From positions 16,503 to 80,502 of the forward strand of contig CAWDUI010000008.1 in NCBI GenBank assembly GCA_963805445.1: a stretch of DNA of 64,000 bases, in the 5' to 3' direction. The position numbers and the translations under genes are program-made. The notes below the pieces were generated by a model. It had not been told where the DNA came from. It searched no databases and saw only the letters and a program-made list of their open reading frames with translations. Shown here piece after piece: positions 40,262-49,620 of this stretch; position 1 is the first letter of the stretch, and each line of letters starts with the position of its first letter. The stretch is from JAENVT01 sp963805445 (lineage in GTDB: Bacteria; Actinomycetota; Acidimicrobiia; Acidimicrobiales; Ilumatobacteraceae).

Positions 40262-40308
40262 GACCTATCAGGGGGGTGTTGAGGCGGACAATGCCAGCTT
40301 CCTGCGGT

Positions 40309-40497
40309 TCAGTCTTCGGACTCGTCTTCTTCATCGTCATCGAACGTGACGCCGTACTTCTCCGCAAGCGCGGCGTACTCGTCGTCTTGAGTTGGTTGAT
40401 GATGATCGTTGCTTCCGAATCCCAGATCGAATGCACTGGGACCAGCTTGCTTCAGCTTTCGCGCTTCTTCGAAGCGGCGATGACGACCCTTCTTCAC
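40309..40497 (-). CDS. small conserved protein with acidic tail
   Basis: A 62-residue protein: a basic N-terminus (KKGRHRRFEEARKLKQAG), a neutral middle and a strongly acidic end (TFDDDEEDESED). The GTG at 40497 has a GGGAG Shine-Dalgarno 8 bases upstream and a TAGGTT box before it. Similar short proteins occur in other actinobacteria, as I recall, but no function is known to me. It is 47 bases upstream of typA and divergent from the ParA gene. Confidence 0.55.
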   Translation of the reverse strand: MKKGRHRRFEEARKLKQAGPSAFDLGFGSNDHHQPTQDDEYAALAEKYGVTFDDDEEDESED

Positions 40498-40622
40498 GGT
40501 AGGGCTCCCGAACCTAGAGAGTTGACATTGGACGCCACTCTACCTGCTTGCGACCGCAACATGCAGCATCCCCCCAGGTAGCGGGTGTCACTCGCCGGGC
40601 CGGTTGTGGCACGATGGCCGGA

Positions 40623-41379
40623 ATGGGCCGTATTGCAGCACTCCTGAACCAAAAAGGCGGTGTCGGCAAGACCACCGTCACCTTGGGACTGGCCTCGGCG
40701 GCGGCCAATGCAGGGCACCACGTGCTGGTCGTCGACCTCGATCCGCAGGGTTCGAGCACCTGGGTGCTCGGCCACGATCCACACGACGAACAGGCCTCGG
40801 CGGCCGACGTCATCGGCGACGGGAACGCCCACCTCACGGTTCTCGCCTCGCATTGGGGCCCGGAGGTCGATGTGGTCCCGTCGTCACCGACCCTGCAGGA
40901 GCACGAGACCGGGTCTCCCGGGCGCCTGCGCAGAGGCACTGCACGGTTTGGCAGGCCACTACGACGCGGTGCTGATCGACTGCCCGCCCTCGCTCGGCAA
41001 CTTGACCATGAGCGGACTGATCGCCGCTGACCTGGCCGTGATCGTCGTCGAACCAGCTGCTCTGGGTCTCCGAGGCATCGGCGCAGTTGCCGATGCGATC
41101 GACGACGTCTGGAACGAGCACAACACCGATCTCGAACTGGCCGGGGTGATCGTCAACAAGGTCCCGCCGATCAGCGGCGAAGCCGACCGGCGCTACGACG
41201 AGCTGGCCCGCATCGTCGGTCGCAAGACGATCTGGCAACCATCGGTGCCACAGCGAGTGATCGTCAATCAGGCCATCGGCGAGCGCCGCGCGATCCACTC
41301 GTACGGCGCCCGATCCGCCGATGTCAGCGAGGCGTTCGACAAGCTGTGGGCCAAGTTGCGCAGAGCGGCTCGCTCGTAG
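40623..41379 (+). CDS. ParA/Soj-family ATPase (frameshifted)
   Basis: A deviant Walker ATPase of the ParA/MinD superfamily. The loop LLNQKGGVGKTTVTLGLASA near the N-terminus has the signature Lys, with LVVDLDPQGSSTWVLG after it. DAVLIDCPPSLGNLTMSGLI is the Walker B region, and VIVNKVPP and PQRVIVNQAIGERRAIHSYG complete the fold. One shift near 40915, in ACCGGGTCTCCC, is cured by dropping a G. No ParB or parS is nearby, so its cargo is unknown. An in-frame ATG at 40614 is an alternative start. Confidence 0.9.
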
Positions 41380-41382
41380 CAC

Positions 41383-41410
41383 GCGCCGTCGATGTCGGAT
41401 CAGACGGCGC
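41383..41410. terminator. inverted repeat between convergent parA-like and rnd genes
   Basis: GCGCCGTC (41383-41390) and GACGGCGC (41403-41410) form a perfect 8-base stem with a 12-base loop. It covers the 3' end of rnd and lies just after the ParA stop, a position fitting a bidirectional terminator, although no T-run is present. Confidence 0.5.
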
Positions 41411-42552
41411 CTGCCACGTCGATCAGCCGCAAGCCACCACGGCCGTCGAACGTCAGCCCGGCCTTGCCCTGAACCAGCCGTTGGATGCCATCGCCGACGA
41501 GTTCGGCACGCCACCCGCGCAGCAGACGCGCATCGGTGTCGCCGCGCAGCAGCGCGACGAGATCGGCGCGGGTCGCCAGCAAGCTCGTATCGACGCGCTG
41601 CTTGCGGGCCAGATCCGACATCCATGCCGACACCAGCGCGACCGCCGGCCGAAGGTGCCGATCGAGCTCTTCCCCGTCAGGGACCGGGACGGCGATGTCG
41701 TTGCGCTGGCCATCGGCGACAGCGTCGAGGATCTCCTTGCCGAGGTTGCCCCTGCTGTGCCGTTCTTCGACGCCGCGCGCCTGGACGAGGTCGTGGGTGG
41801 TCTTCGGCTGGCGCTGAGCGATGCCGAGGACCGCCAGATCGGGAAGGATCTGGCGGACGGGAACGTCGACCGACATCGCCCGCCGTTCACGCCACTCGCA
41901 GATCGCCCGGGCCACGCCGCGCGCTCGAGGTTTGAGCATGCGCACGTCCTTGATCCGCAGCCACGCCTGGCTGGGATCGGTGCCCGACACCGGCCGTTGT
42001 CGCAGCTCCTCGCACGCCTCGGCCACCCACTCCGATCTCCCGAGCTCGGCGATCTGGCGATCGAGCTGGTCCTGCAGCGCCAGCAGGTGATCGACGTCGG
42101 CCGCGGCGTAGACGAGTTGCTCCTCGGTCAGCGGGCGACGAAGCCAATCGGTCAGTCGATCGCCCTTGGCAGCGGAGACCTTGAGCTCCGCCATCAGCAG
42201 CGACACGAGCGACGGCGTGCTGTAACCGAGGAAGCCCGATGCCAACTGGGTGTCGTACATGCGAGTCCGGCACGGCCCCGCACGCGTGTGTCAACACGTC
42301 GAGATCCTGTTGAGCGGCGTGCAGCACGGCAATCGCGCCGCTGGCGAACAACCGTCGCATTGCGCCGAGGTCGACGGCCAACGGGTCGACCAGGCTCGTC
42401 TCGGTGGGTGTTGCGAACTGCATCAAGGCGAGCTTGGGGTAGTACGTCCGCTCGCGGTGGAACTCGGTATCCAGTGCGTAGCGCGGCTCGACGCACAAGC
42501 GGTCGACGAGCGCTTCGAACTCCGACTGAGAATCGACCCACCGATACGTCAC
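41400..42552 (-). CDS. rnd: ribonuclease D (frameshifted)
   Basis: A DEDDy 3'-5' exonuclease for tRNA and stable RNA processing. The exonuclease domain has ALDTEFHRERTYYPKLALMQ (D-x-E), HAAQQDLDVLTHACG, MYDTQLASGFLGYSTPSLVS and VYAAADVDHLLAL with the final Tyr and Asp. One HRDC domain follows (RRAMSVDVPVRQILPDLAVL). The shift near 42265 (GACTCGCATG) is cured by dropping the T. About 383 residues. It overlaps the rhodanese gene by ATGA. Confidence 0.92.
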
Positions 42553-42872
42553 GCAGGCTGATCCCCCGCCACAGTGCCGCGCCCACTGATGATCCAGGCC
42601 ATCGTTCCACCCTCCACGTTGACCGCCTCGAAACCCTCGCCGACCAGGAACTCGCAGGCGCGATAGCTGCGGGCACCGCTGCGGCAGATCACGTAGTTGG
42701 TCGAGTCCGAGGCGAACCGGGCGAGTTCGGCAGGCACGCTGGCGAGTGGCACGAGGACCGCTCCTGGCACGTGACCCGCCACGTACTCGTCGAGCTCACG
42801 AACATCGATCAGCGTCGCGCCTGATTGGAGTGCGGACTCGAGTTCTTCGATGGTCACCTCGGAGACAGTCAT
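42549..42872 (-). CDS. rhodanese-like sulfurtransferase domain protein
   Basis: A single rhodanese domain of 107 residues. It has LIDVRELDEYVAGHVPGAVL and the active-site loop VICRSGARSYRACEFL with the persulfide Cys. GFEAVNVEGGTMAWIISGRG is the C-terminal signature. It probably carries sulfur for thiolation or defence against toxic sulfur species; the acceptor is unknown. The frame is open far upstream, but the ATG at 42872 gives the normal start. It is intact. Confidence 0.88.
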   Translation of the reverse strand: MTVSEVTIEELESALQSGATLIDVRELDEYVAGHVPGAVLVPLASVPAELARFASDSTNYVICRSGARSYRACEFLVGEGFEAVNVEGGTMAWIISGRGTVAGDQPA

Positions 42873-42883
42873 GCTCCAGCAGG

Positions 42884-43430
42884 TTAGAGGTTCCCCAGGT
42901 CGCCGGGCGTGTTGATGTTGCCCAGATCGGCCGCGGGGGCCACGACCCAGGCGATGTCGAGGTCGGCGATGACTCGATGCATGGCACGCTCGCCGGCCAA
43001 GAACCGCGCCCGGAGCGGCGCCGCAGCAGCGCTGCGACCAGATCGCGCACATGGGTTCAGGTCGGTCACCGACGGCCATGGCCGCATCGTGCTGATCGAG
43101 AGCGGCGATCAGGCTGGTCACCGTCGCCACGCGGATGCGGGGCATGTCGCAGGCGACCACGACGGCGGGGGCACCGACCGACAGCGCAGTGAGCACGCCG
43201 CCGAGCGGTCCCTCGCCCGGAAATTCGTCGTCGACGTTGTCGAGGCCGAGGCAGCGCAACGCAGCAGCATCACCTCCGATCGTCACCACCGGCGAACATC
43301 CGGCGGCTGTCAAGACATCGGCAACCCTGCGGGCCATCGGTACGCCCTCGACCAGCACCGTCGCCTTGTCTGCGCCCATGCGCCTGCTGGCTCCTCCGCA
43401 CAGCACCGCACCGATCGGGGTGCCAGGCAC
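42884..43430 (-). CDS. mobA: molybdenum cofactor guanylyltransferase MobA (frameshifted)
   Basis: MobA attaches GMP to molybdopterin. The nucleotide loop is IGAVLCGGASRRMGADKATV then LVEGVPM, followed by EGPLGGVLTALSVGAPAVVV and ACDMPRI (D-x-x metal site). After a shift near 43080 the C-terminal part has LAGERAMHRVIADLDIAWVV and NINTPGDLGNL, the family-typical end. One extra base fits the length. It forms a loose Moco pair with the mog gene at 8.6 kb. Confidence 0.88.
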
Positions 43431-43447
43431 GCTCGACCCGTCGCCGG

Positions 43448-43889
43448 TCAACCGTCGGAGGGGATGCCGCTGGGATCGAGTTGCTGCATGAACACCGCGA
43501 TCCGCTCGGCCTCGTCGTGCTCGCCGATTGCCGCGGCCATTTCGCGCAGGCCGCGCAAACACCGCGAAGAATCCTCGATTGGTGTCGTCTGCCCAGCGCA
43601 CGTAGCCGGATCCGCGCCAACCGTTGGCGCGCAATGCGTCGAGACCACGGTGGTATCCGACTCGAAAGGCTGCGTAGCGCTCGATCTCATCGCGCCCCAC
43701 GCTGCCCAACGCCGCCCAGGCGTTCAGTGATCGGGGGTTGGCGGCGACGATCTGGGCGATCATCGCCCGCCGAGCATCGGGCGTCGCGTCGAGTGCCTGC
43801 TGCAAACCCTGATCGACAGCCGCGGACTCGGCCGGCAGCACGGTGCGCGGCGGGCCGGACGGGTGCATCGAGATGGAGTGCTCACTCAC
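43448..43889 (-). CDS. DUF3151 family protein (frameshifted)
   Basis: A protein of about 147 residues with the DUF3151 core: AANPRSLNAWAALGSVGRDE, YAAFRVGYHRGLDALRANGW, RGSGYVRWADDTNRGF, then after a shift near 43565 (TTCTTCG) RCLRGLREMAAAIGEHDEAE, RIAVFMQQLDP. The function of the family is not known to me; the fold is helical and TPR-like. It is an actinobacterial marker. Start taken at the GTG at 43889. Confidence 0.85.
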
Positions 43890-43906
43890 ACGCTCACCCT
43901 ACGGCC

Positions 43907-43912
43907 TATCGT
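43907..43912 (+). promoter_or_regulatory. probable -10 element for the small membrane protein gene (leaderless)
   Basis: TATCGT lies 6 bases before the ATG at 43919, with no Shine-Dalgarno in between. The divergent DUF3151 start is 17 bases to its left. Confidence 0.45.
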
Positions 43913-43918
43913 TCGACC

Positions 43919-44203
43919 ATGACCGCACTGACCGTCGACTCGGCCAAGAACATCGGAATCGCTCTGGCGGTCGCGCTCGTCGCCCTCATGCTGGTGATGG
44001 CCGTCGTGATCAAGAACGTGACGACCAAGCTCATCACCGTGCTGCTGGTCGGCGGGCTGGCCTTCGGCGTCTGGACGCAGCGATCGTCGCTGCAGGATTG
44101 TGCCGACAAGGTCAAAGCCCGCGGCCTGCTGGGCAACACGACCGACGTGACGTGTTCGTTCCTCGGGTCCGACGTCAAGGTGTCGGTCCCGGGCGCTCCG
44201 TAG
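43919..44203 (+). CDS. small two-helix membrane protein
   Basis: A 94-residue protein with two adjacent hydrophobic helices (IGIALAVALVALMLVMAVVI and LITVLLVGGLAFGVWTQ). A short outer domain with two cysteines (LQDCADKVKARGLLGNTTDV, TCSFLGSDVKVSVPGAP) could form a disulfide. No family recognised. Its 3' end overlaps the convergent hydrolase gene by 29 bases. Confidence 0.65.
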   Translation: MTALTVDSAKNIGIALAVALVALMLVMAVVIKNVTTKLITVLLVGGLAFGVWTQRSSLQDCADKVKARGLLGNTTDVTCSFLGSDVKVSVPGAP

Positions 44204-44966
44204 TCACCGACCACGGTGGCCCGATGCGCGACATCAGCGGGTCGACCACCTCGGCCCTGAACAAGTCGGGATGGCTCAACGGAGCGTCGTGGCGGCACCC
44301 GGCGAGCTCCACCACAGGGCATCCCAGGAGCGCCGCGGCGTGTCGCATACCCGTGCGGTGGTGCGGCGCCCCATCGGCCCCGTAGGCGACCACGACCGGC
44401 GCGGTGATACGTGCCGCGTCCCACGCCCGGTGCCGTCGCAGATCCGCCAGTTCCTCGACCATCGCGACCCCTTCGGAGCGCCTCGTCTGCTTGGTCCGTT
44501 CAGGCAAGGCATCCCATCGCTCGTCGCCGAGCATCCGGCGCAGAAACCGCTCCGCGGCCTCGTGTGGTTTGCCCGATTCGGCGACAGCGATCGCACCTGC
44601 TGTCGTACCCGGCCACCACGATTCCCACGACAGCGGGGTCTCGTACACGGCGACCCCGGCCACCAGGTCGGGATGCTGTTCGGCCGTGGCCAGGGCGACG
44701 TTGCCGCCATAGCTGTGACCGATCAGCACGGCCTTGCGACCGGACAGCAAGCCGGCGAGATCGGCGACCTGGGCATCCATCGTGAACGGCCCGTCGTGCG
44801 GAAACGAGCGACCGTAGCCGCGTCGGTCGTAGCGCAGGACCCGGTAGTCGGTGTCGAGACGGCGGCTGATCTTCAGCATGCCCGCGGAGCGGTCCATGGA
44901 CCCGTGGATGACGACCACGAGCGGGTGATCGCTGTCGCCGGCCTCTTCGGCCCACAACTCGCTCAC
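44175..44966 (-). CDS. alpha/beta hydrolase
   Basis: A 263-residue alpha/beta-fold hydrolase: oxyanion region LVVVIHGSMDRSAG, YDRRGYGRS, nucleophile elbow AVLIGHSYGGNVALA (Ser at about residue 95), an acid strand VVVAYGADGAPHHRT and the catalytic His in LAGCRHDAPLSHPD. Substrate unknown. It overlaps pyk by 4 bases and is therefore probably co-transcribed. It is intact. Confidence 0.85.
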   Translation of the reverse strand: MSELWAEEAGDSDHPLVVVIHGSMDRSAGMLKISRRLDTDYRVLRYDRRGYGRSFPHDGPFTMDAQVADLAGLLSGRKAVLIGHSYGGNVALATAEQHPDLVAGVAVYETPLSWESWWPGTTAGAIAVAESGKPHEAAERFLRRMLGDERWDALPERTKQTRRSEGVAMVEELADLRRHRAWDAARITAPVVVAYGADGAPHHRTGMRHAAALLGCPVVELAGCRHDAPLSHPDLFRAEVVDPLMSRIGPPWSVTTERPGPTP

Positions 44967-46399
44967 GCCACTCGCACGATGCGCAGCACGTCGGTGGAGG
45001 CGCCACTCGGACGGTCGGGAGCACCGGCGAGCACCAGGACGGTCTCACCCGACTGCACCAACCCGTTGTGGACCGCCGACTCGACCGCGTGCCACACCAG
45101 GTCATCGGTGGTCGTATAGGTGTCGACCTGCAGCGAAGTGATTCCCCACGACAACGCGAGCGCTCGAACCGTGGTCACGTCGGGCGACAACCCGATCAAA
45201 CGTGCCAACGGACGGAACCTGGCCATCGCCAGCGCTGTTCGCCCGGATCGCGTGCAGCACAAGATGGCGTCGGCCGCGGCATCGGTGGCCGCCAGCCAGG
45301 CCCCATGAGTGATCGCCATCGTGATTCGATCGGGGCCGTCGGGGAACGTCGCGCGCTGCAACCGCCCGAGATGATCGGCCCACTGCGCGTAGTTGGCGTC
45401 GAGCTCGGCACGCTCGGCCACCCTGGCCATGGTCCGGACCACGTTGGCGGGATCGGTTCCGATGGCTGTCTCACCCGACAACATCAGCGCATCGGTGCCG
45501 TCGAACACCGCGTTGGCGACATCGCTGACTTCGGCGCGCGTCGGGGACGGGGCGGTGATCATGCTCTCCATCATCTGGGTGGCGGTGATGACCGGCACAC
45601 CGGCGCCGACACAGGTCCGGACGATGAGCTTCTGCATGTGCGGCACGTCTTCGAGCGGGCATTCGATCCCCAGATCGCCGCGGGCGACCATCACCGCGTC
45701 GGAGACAGCGATGATCTCGTCGAGGTGGTCGGTTGCCGACAGCGTCTCGATCTTGGCCACCAGCCGGATCCGACGTGGCGCAACCGCGGCTCGCACCTTC
45801 TCGAGATCCTCGGCGCCACGAACGAACGAGACCGCGAGGAAGTCCACGTCTTGCGCGGCCATTGCATCGGCGAGCACCAGGTCTTCGGGGGTCGGCGTCT
45901 GGATGCGCAGTCGATGCGACGGTAGGTGCACGCCGGGACGGCCCTGCGTGTGCCCGCCACTGCGGACCTGGCATTCCGCCGCGCTGGCCGTCACACGGTC
46001 GACGGCCAGTGTGATCGCTCCATCACCGATGACGATCAGGTCGCCGGGCCGGAGGTCGCTCAACAACGTTTCGTAGTCGACACCGATCACCGTGTTGGAG
46101 CTGCTCTCGGCCTCGGTCACCAGCGTGACCAGCGACCCCGCGGCAAATTCGGCGCCGGTGGGCGGAAAGGGTGACGCTCGCACCTTGGGACCGGGCAGGT
46201 CGGCCAACACGGCGACGACCCTTCCGGTCCGGGCAGCGGCTTCGCGTACTGCGCGGACCCGGGCGATGTGCTCGTCGAGATGGCCGTGGCTGAGATTGAG
46301 GCGCACCACATCGACTCCAGCAACGAGCATCGCATCGAGCACCTCCGGCGGGTCGCTGGCCGGACCCAAGGTGGCCACGATCTTCGTTCGGGCGTTCAT
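44963..46399 (-). CDS. pyk: pyruvate kinase
   Basis: Pyk makes pyruvate and ATP from phosphoenolpyruvate. The 478 residues include TKIVATLGPASDPPEVLDAM, VDVVRLNLSHGHLDEH, VLADLPGPKVRASPF, the catalytic LVAKIETLSATDHLDEI, MVARGDLGIECPLEDVPHMQ and VITATQMMESM with EVSDVANAVFDGTDALMLSG. A C-terminal allosteric domain ends VLVLAGAPDRPSGASTDVLR. It is intact; the divergent phosphatase starts 20 bases upstream. Confidence 0.97.
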   Translation of the reverse strand: MNARTKIVATLGPASDPPEVLDAMLVAGVDVVRLNLSHGHLDEHIARVRAVREAAARTGRVVAVLADLPGPKVRASPFPPTGAEFAAGSLVTLVTEAESSSNTVIGVDYETLLSDLRPGDLIVIGDGAITLAVDRVTASAAECQVRSGGHTQGRPGVHLPSHRLRIQTPTPEDLVLADAMAAQDVDFLAVSFVRGAEDLEKVRAAVAPRRIRLVAKIETLSATDHLDEIIAVSDAVMVARGDLGIECPLEDVPHMQKLIVRTCVGAGVPVITATQMMESMITAPSPTRAEVSDVANAVFDGTDALMLSGETAIGTDPANVVRTMARVAERAELDANYAQWADHLGRLQRATFPDGPDRITMAITHGAWLAATDAAADAILCCTRSGRTALAMARFRPLARLIGLSPDVTTVRALALSWGITSLQVDTYTTTDDLVWHAVESAVHNGLVQSGETVLVLAGAPDRPSGASTDVLRIVRVA

Positions 46400-46419
46400 G
46401 CCTGATTAGCTAGAGGGCC

Positions 46420-47049
46420 ATGGAGCTGCTGTTGGTTCGCCACGCCCTGCCGATCCGTCGGGAATTGACCGATGGTCCGGCAGACCCCGAGTTGTCCGCC
46501 GACGGCCAAGCCCAGGCCGAGCATGTGGCCACCTACCTGTCCTCGGAGCATCTCGATGCAATCTACGCCAGTCCGCTGCGCCGTGCCCACCAAACGGCGC
46601 TGGCGATCGCAGCCCATCACACCCTCGAGGTGCAGCTCTGCGACGGTGTCGCCGAGTTCGACCGGCTCTCGCCCGACTACATCCCGACCGAGGAGCTGAA
46701 GGCAGCCAACGATCCGCGCTATCACGCCATGATCGCCGGTGAGTGGGACACCGATGAGGAGTCCTCGTCCGAGTTCCGAGATCGGGTCGTCGGCACGGTC
46801 GAGTCGCTCGTCGAAGCCCACCCGGGGCAGCGCATCGCAGTGGTCTGCCATGGCGGAGTGATCAACACGTACCTCAGTCATGTGCTCGGCCTGGCGGCAC
46901 CTCGCGGTGGGTTCTTCTATCCCAACTACACCAGCATCAACCGCGTCGCTGCGGCGCGTGGCGGCGAGCGGACCATCGTGACGGTCAACGAGACGTCGCA
47001 CCTGCGCGGTACGGGGCTGCCGATGGGCTTGTTCCAAGGCGACCGATGA
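46420..47049 (+). CDS. histidine phosphatase (phosphoglycerate mutase family)
   Basis: A 209-residue branch-1 histidine phosphatase: LLLVRHALPI (phosphoacceptor His, R-H motif), DGQAQAEHVATYLSSEHLDA, IYASPLRRAHQTA, and the second His in RIAVVCHGGVINTYLSHVLG. The substrate is unknown. It overlaps the M18 peptidase gene by 4 bases (ATGA), so the two are coupled. It is intact. Confidence 0.88.
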   Translation: MELLLVRHALPIRRELTDGPADPELSADGQAQAEHVATYLSSEHLDAIYASPLRRAHQTALAIAAHHTLEVQLCDGVAEFDRLSPDYIPTEELKAANDPRYHAMIAGEWDTDEESSSEFRDRVVGTVESLVEAHPGQRIAVVCHGGVINTYLSHVLGLAAPRGGFFYPNYTSINRVAAARGGERTIVTVNETSHLRGTGLPMGLFQGDR

Positions 47050-48314
47050 CCCACCTCGACGACCTCGTCGCGTTCCTGGCCGCCTCCCCCTCGCCATGGC
47101 ACGTCGTCGCCACGGCGAGCGACCGGCTGATGTCGGCGGGCTTCGAGCCCACCGACCCGTCGTCGGTGTGGCCCGACGTGCCCACCCGCGGGTTCGTGGT
47201 CCGTGGCGGGGCCATGGTCGCCTGGAGCCGCGGTGTGGTGGCCGGGCCGCCGTCACCGCTCCGTTTGATCGGTGCACACACCGACTCGCCGTGCCTGCGG
47301 ATCAAGCCGCGGCCGGATGCCGGCGGCGTCGGGTGGAAGCAGCTCGGCGTCGAGGTGTACGGCGGCGCCCTGATCAACTCATGGCTCGACCGAGATCTCG
47401 GGATCGCCGGCCGGGTGGTGATGGCCGACGGATCCAACGTCGACGTCTGCATCGACGAGGCCGTGTGCCGCGTGCCGCAGCTGGCCATTCATCTCGACCG
47501 GGATGTCAACGAGCGTGGGCTGGTCCTCGACAAGCAGCAGCACCTGATGCCAGTGTGGGGATCCGGTGACGGCTATGCCGGCGAGTTCTCCGAGTGGTTG
47601 GCCGGTCATCTGGGGACGCCGAGCCGAACCATCTCGACCTGGGAGCTGTGCCTGTTCGATCGCACGCCGCCGGCCATCTTGGGCGGGGACCAGACACTGC
47701 TCGCTGCGGGACGCCTCGACAACCAGGTCTCGTGTTGGGCCGCGGTCGATGCAATCGCCACCGCCGAGCCGGCGGCGGCATCGACGTCGGTCATCGCCCT
47801 GTTCGACCACGAGGAGGTCGGATCGGAGAGCCTCACCGGGGCCGCCGGGCCCCTGCTGGAGCACGTCCTGGAGCGACTGGCGCTCGCCACGGGGGCGTCG
47901 CGGACCGAATTCCTGACCCAGCTCGCGGCGAGCACGTGCGTGTCGGCCGACAACGCCCACGCCGTGCACCCGAACTACCGCGAGCGTCACGATCCCGACC
48001 ACCAGCCCATCGTCAACCAGGGCCCGGCGATCAAACTCAACAGCAACCAGCGCTACGCCACATCTGCCCGCTCTGCGGCCATGCTGCGCCGGGTGTTCGA
48101 CGAGGCCGGCGTGGCATCGCAGGTCTTCGTCAGCCGCAACAACATGCCGTGCGGATCAACCATCGGCCCCATCACCGCGACTCGCCTCGGCATCGAGACG
48201 GTCGACGTCGGTGTGCCGCAACTTTCGATGCACTCGGCGCGCGAGCTCTGCGGCGTCGACGATCCGATCTCCCTCGCCAAGGGCCTTCGCCACTACCTCC
48301 AGCGCACCGCTTAG
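47046..48314 (+). CDS. M18 family aspartyl aminopeptidase
   Basis: A 422-residue zinc peptidase of the M18 family, which removes N-terminal acidic residues. Motifs seen: LIGAHTDSPCLRIKPRPDAG (H-x-D metal ligand), YGGALINSWLDRDLGIAGRV, DNQVSCWAAVDAI, and the metal/catalytic SVIALFDHEEVGSESLTGAA. SADNAHAVHPNYRERHDPDH and the C-terminal GIETVDVGVPQLSMHSAREL complete it. It is intact, with its stop overlapping the convergent plsC stop. Confidence 0.94.
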   Translation: MTHLDDLVAFLAASPSPWHVVATASDRLMSAGFEPTDPSSVWPDVPTRGFVVRGGAMVAWSRGVVAGPPSPLRLIGAHTDSPCLRIKPRPDAGGVGWKQLGVEVYGGALINSWLDRDLGIAGRVVMADGSNVDVCIDEAVCRVPQLAIHLDRDVNERGLVLDKQQHLMPVWGSGDGYAGEFSEWLAGHLGTPSRTISTWELCLFDRTPPAILGGDQTLLAAGRLDNQVSCWAAVDAIATAEPAAASTSVIALFDHEEVGSESLTGAAGPLLEHVLERLALATGASRTEFLTQLAASTCVSADNAHAVHPNYRERHDPDHQPIVNQGPAIKLNSNQRYATSARSAAMLRRVFDEAGVASQVFVSRNNMPCGSTIGPITATRLGIETVDVGVPQLSMHSARELCGVDDPISLAKGLRHYLQRTA

Positions 48315-48988
48315 AGAACCCGGGCCTGGGCGATGTCGAACAGGCGCTGCAATTCGGCGTGCAAGTCGACGGTCAACTGACGAGCAGCGTCGCGCTGTTC
48401 CTTCGGGCTCTTGGCGTCGGTCGAAGCTTGAATCGGCTTGCCGATCGCGACGTGCAGCTTGCTGGGGCGGATGAATTTGGCGCCCTTGGGCATCGCCCGC
48501 TCCGAGCCGCCGATGCCGACGGGAATGATCGGCACCCCCGCCTTGACGGCGATGTACGTGGCACCGTCGAACAGGGGCTGCACGATCGGGCCGTTCTTGC
48601 GCTCGCCTTCCGGGAACAGCACCAACGGCTCGCCGGCCTCGAGGACCGCAATGGACCGCTTCAGGGCCTCACGGTCCGCCGAGCCGCGAGTGACCGGGAA
48701 GCCACCCAGGGCCGTCAGCAACCGGCCGAACGCCTTGTTCTTCCAATACTTGTCGGCGCCCATGAATCGCAGCCGACGCCGGGTGACACCTGAGGCGATC
48801 GGGGTGTCGAGGATGCTGCGATGCGTCGGCGCCAGGACGAACAACCCTTCGCTTGGCACGTTCTCGCGACCTTCGACCGTCATTCGGCACCACACCCGGC
48901 AGAACGACGTGACGATGAACCGGACCACTTGGTACGCGACACGATCCGGCAAGGTGTTGCCGACGAGCCGTGTAGAGATCTTGGTCAT
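48311..48988 (-). CDS. plsC: 1-acyl-sn-glycerol-3-phosphate acyltransferase
   Basis: PlsC-type acyltransferase that makes phosphatidic acid at the inner face of the membrane. The 225 residues have the catalytic H-x4-D in LFVLAPTHRSILDTPIA, the GGFPVTRGSADREA strand and LVLFPEGERKNGPI (motif III). GVPIIPVGIGGSERAMPKGA is motif IV. An N-terminal hydrophobic stretch (VAYQVVRFIVTSFCRVWC) could attach to the membrane. It overlaps cmk by 4 bases, a common pairing. It is intact. Confidence 0.93.
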   Translation of the reverse strand: MTKISTRLVGNTLPDRVAYQVVRFIVTSFCRVWCRMTVEGRENVPSEGLFVLAPTHRSILDTPIASGVTRRRLRFMGADKYWKNKAFGRLLTALGGFPVTRGSADREALKRSIAVLEAGEPLVLFPEGERKNGPIVQPLFDGATYIAVKAGVPIIPVGIGGSERAMPKGAKFIRPSKLHVAIGKPIQASTDAKSPKEQRDAARQLTVDLHAELQRLFDIAQARVL

Positions 48989-49620
48989 TCCCGCTCCAGT
49001 AGTTGTTCGATTCGAGCGAGCACCTCGGCGATGCTCAGCCCCGTGGTATCTACCACGATCGAGCCGTCGGCCTCGACCAGCGGGCTGTCACTGCGTGACG
49101 AGTCGTGATGGTCGCGTCGTTCGATCGCGGCCTCGATCTCGTCGACGTCGCCGCCCGCTTCGGCGACTCGACGTTGCGCGCGTACCCTCGGTGATGCCGT
49201 GAGGTAGAGCTTCAGCTCGGCATCGGGGAACACGACCGAACCGATGTCGCGCCCTTCCAGCACTCCCCCGCCGCGTTCGTTGGCCCAGTGTCGTTGCCGG
49301 CGAACCATCTCCGAGCGCACGCCGCTGTTGGCGGCGACCGCGCTGACGGCGGTGGTGACCTCGCGACTGCGGATCTCGCTGGTCGCGTCGTACCCGTCGA
49401 CCACGACTCCGTGCTCGCCGACCTCGAGGCTGACGTCTTCGGCGAGCGCGGCGACCTGCTCGAGGTCAGTGGTGTCGATGCCGCGACGCATCGCGGCCAG
49501 TGTGACGGCGCGGTACATCGCCCCCGTGTCGAGGTACTCCAGGCCGAGGCGGGCTGCCAGCGCCCGCGCCACTGTGCTCTTGCCGGCTCCGGCCGGCCCA
49601 TCGATGGCGATGACGCGCAC
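48985..49620 (-). CDS. cmk: cytidylate kinase
   Basis: Cmk phosphorylates CMP and dCMP. The 211 residues have the Walker A loop VIAIDGPAGAGKSTVARALA, the YLDTGAMYRAVTLAAMRRGI substrate region, GGVLEGRDIGSVVFPDAELK and the lid VRAQRRVAEAG, ending RRDHHDSSRSDSPLVEADGS. It is intact. The start is 1 base from the guaB1 stop and its own stop overlaps plsC. Confidence 0.96.
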   Translation of the reverse strand: MRVIAIDGPAGAGKSTVARALAARLGLEYLDTGAMYRAVTLAAMRRGIDTTDLEQVAALAEDVSLEVGEHGVVVDGYDATSEIRSREVTTAVSAVAANSGVRSEMVRRQRHWANERGGGVLEGRDIGSVVFPDAELKLYLTASPRVRAQRRVAEAGGDVDEIEAAIERRDHHDSSRSDSPLVEADGSIVVDTTGLSIAEVLARIEQLLERE

